From: JBHAEC01 sp041855385 | GTDB taxonomy: Bacteria; Bacillota; Negativicutes; Veillonellales; Veillonellaceae | Assembly: GCA_041855385.1 (NCBI GenBank) | Contig: JBHAEC010000048.1 | Coordinates: 1-7,016 of the forward strand | DNA: 7,016 nucleotides | Direction: 5' to 3' | Shown: positions 5,846 through 7,016 of the stretch, one piece after another | Layout of the letters: each line of letters starts with the position of its first letter | How positions within the stretch are numbered: the stretch's first letter is position 1 | Made by a program: the position numbers and the translations under genes | Notes under the pieces: generated by a model | Told to the model about the DNA's origin: nothing | Database searches by the model: none | The model's input: only the letters and a program-made list of their open reading frames with translations

Positions 5846-5880
5846 GAAAAAGCGACAAGTATGTCGCTTTTTTATTTTTA
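5846..5880 (+). terminator. Intrinsic terminator after tRNA-Trp
   Basis: AGCGACA (5851-5857), loop AGTA, TGTCGCT (5862-5868), then a T-rich tract (5868-5879). An A-run before the stem extends pairing and puts a T-run on the minus strand too, so it may also stop minus-strand transcripts. Confidence 0.9.
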
Positions 5881-5899
5881 ATCCCTTTATTTTAATCTA

Positions 5900-5947
5900 C
5901 TATATTTCAATATCTTGTTTCACATCCTCTTTTGTACTTATTATCAT
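5900..5947 (-). other. Mini open frame of 15 codons with a strong ribosome-binding site
   Basis: Minus strand: AGGAGG (5962-5957), 9 nt, ATG at 5947, reading MIISTKEDVKQDIEI, then tandem TAG stops (5902-5897). The opening faintly resembles the N-terminus of YbjQ/UPF0145 proteins, so it could be a decayed gene start. It runs towards the tRNA terminator, which could stop it. It is too short to assign, and no convincing promoter is visible. Confidence 0.2.
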
Positions 5948-5973
5948 CTTTATTTTCCTCCTATTATACCTTA

Positions 5974-5982
5974 TGCTATAAT
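5974..5982 (+). promoter_or_regulatory. Extended -10 promoter of the DUF4198 gene
   Basis: TGC-TATAAT (5974-5982) is a perfect -10 with a TGn extension. The -35 region (TTTCCT, 5954-5959) is poor, as is usual for extended -10 promoters. The predicted start is near 5989. A 12-bp AT palindrome, AATAATATTATT (5994-6005), lies just downstream of it. Confidence 0.6.
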
Positions 5983-6028
5983 GTATTTAATTTAATAATA
6001 TTATTGTTTAACTATAAAGGAGGATTAT

Positions 6029-6845
6029 ATGAGGAAAAAAATATTAATAGCAGCTCTTTTTATGTCCCTCACCACCACTTCACTTACCGATGCACATTCA
6101 TTATGGGTAAGTATGACAGACTGGAATCCGGCAGTAAAAGAAAACCCAAAGACAGGCTTAAAAGAAGCTTCTACACGCATGTACATTGGCTGGGGGCACA
6201 AATTTCCCGTTGACAGCCTTACAAAAACAGATCAATTTGCATCATTAACCCTAATCTCTCCCTCCCATGTAAAAACAGCCATACATATTGAAAGCGAAGG
6301 AATCAGCACATCAGAGCTAAAAGGCACACAGTCCGGGCCTTTATGTATTCAGTATATTGCGAAAGCCGTCTATTAATACGTCTTACATGGAAAGCGGAAA
6401 ATTAAAAAGAGGAAAAGGCCCAAAGACGGATTTTACAAATGTAGTAGAGTCTATCTATTCACAGCAAATGGCCACCTCCCACTTTCACGTCGGAAATGAG
6501 TCTTTTACTTCACCTTTACAGGCTGAAAACATATTGGAAATCATCCCCATAAAGAACCCCTATGATAAGGACGCGAATTACATAGGCACCCTCTTTCCCG
6601 TAAAAGTTATATTTGACGGAAAACCCTTGGCCTATACCCATGTAGCTGCCGCTTATACCGGTTTTTCATCCGATGACTCCATGTCACAACGTGTATTAAC
6701 AGATGCAAACGGAATCGCTCATATACGTGTCACCCATTGGGGCCCTTGGATTATTAAAGTTAAAGCGGAAAGAAAAGCTACGGAAAAAATTGCTCCCCTT
6801 GCAGATAAGGAAGTTTATTATGCAAGCACAATGTTTGAAATATAA
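6029..6845 (+). pseudogene. Secreted DUF4198 (NikK-like, COG5266) protein, one-base frameshift
   Basis: The family consists of exported proteins linked by comparative genomics to nickel/cobalt uptake; the exact role is not proven. The ATG at 6029 has AAGGAGG 5 nt upstream. A signal peptide (KK then a hydrophobic run, 1-22) should be cut after DA, leaving a mature protein that starts HSLWV, a family trait. GWGHKFPVDSL (54-64) is also characteristic. The first frame ends at 6376. The rest lies in the +1 frame: LYVFSILRKP, then FTSPLQAENILEIIPIKNPY, the FPVKVIFDGKPL strand, YTGFS, DANGIAHI and THWGPW, to TAA at 6845. Deleting one base near 6335-6339 joins them (GTQSG-LYVFS) into 271 residues, the usual size. 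The later half shows no other damage, so the lesion is recent or a sequencing error. No transporter gene is adjacent within the window. Confidence 0.8.
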
Positions 6846-6874
6846 AACTGTCTAACATTCCACTTTACATATGA

Positions 6875-6919
6875 AATGAGCTGCAAGAAAGCAAACCGAA
6901 CTCTCTCTTGCAGCTCATT
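6875..6919. terminator. 14-bp perfect hairpin after the DUF4198 gene, probable terminator
   Basis: AATGAGCTGCAAGA (6875-6888) pairs perfectly with TCTTGCAGCTCATT (6906-6919) around a 17-nt loop. It begins 29 nt after the stop codon. The following CTTACTTATG is only moderately T-rich, so termination may be inefficient or need a factor. The stem holds the same GAGCTGC/GCAGCTC heptamer as the rny terminator. Confidence 0.55.
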
Positions 6920-7016
6920 CTTACTTATGAATCCATTACTATAATCCCCCATTATATTTTATATTTATTCATAAATTTTATTATATTAAATTTCTTTATT
7001 GTTATTTATAATAATA
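6920..7016. other. AT-rich tail with no recognisable gene
   Basis: Strongly AT-rich sequence with several TATAAT-like strings on both strands by composition alone. I see no coding frame, RNA gene or convincing promoter before the window ends. Confidence 0.6.

Noticed and set aside
5932..6213. Plus-strand open frame of 93 codons overlapping the DUF4198 start
   Set aside because: It runs in another frame through the promoter, Shine-Dalgarno and signal peptide of the DUF4198 gene, and has no family features.
6331..6376. Programmed +1 frameshift in the DUF4198 gene
   Set aside because: There is no prfB-like CTT-TGA site, no slippery heptamer and no stop at the shift point; a plain indel explains it better.
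1..7016. CRISPR array, insertion sequence, toxin-antitoxin or defence system
   Set aside because: No direct-repeat array, transposase, paired small toxin-antitoxin genes or defence domains are visible on either strand.

Overview
The window looks like chromosomal DNA of a low-to-mid-GC Bacillota. It carries ribonuclease Y, TrmK and a Nif3 protein with an inserted PII-like domain, which together are a Gram-positive combination. Its RNase P RNA is of the class A (ancestral) type rather than the Bacillus class B type. That points to Clostridia or Negativicutes. The secreted DUF4198/NikK-like gene fits Negativicutes, but the genus cannot be fixed from this sequence.

Layout. 1-378 is a minus-strand, AT-rich (about 34% GC by hand count) piece of a phage terminase large subunit. 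It is open to the window edge, lacks its N-terminus and directly abuts the trxA stop codon. From 3775 down to 379 runs a minus-strand housekeeping block: trmK (tRNA m1A22 methyltransferase), a Nif3/YqfO-family metal protein overlapping it by 17 nt, thiE (thiamine phosphate synthase) 15 nt later, then rnpB and trxA. rnpB has its own promoter, whose -10 box begins with the thiE stop codon. An intrinsic terminator at 3941-3976 separates this block from rny (ribonuclease Y, 4001-5545, minus), which has a strong promoter at 5639-5667 and a leader with an unusual ribosome-binding arrangement.

On the plus strand a tRNA-Trp(CCA) gene (5766-5841) has a near-consensus promoter, a perfect 15-bp dyad at its start point and an intrinsic terminator. 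It is followed by a secreted DUF4198/NikK-like gene (6029-6845) broken by a one-base frameshift, then a long hairpin and an AT-rich tail.

Together the block supplies RNA maturation and turnover (rnpB, rny, trmK, tRNA-Trp), redox control (trxA) and thiamine synthesis (thiE). I do not see a clear new multi-gene system. The points most worth a second look are the terminase/trxA junction with its inverted repeat, the rny start region, the operator-like dyad at the tRNA-Trp promoter, and the frameshifted metal-protein gene.
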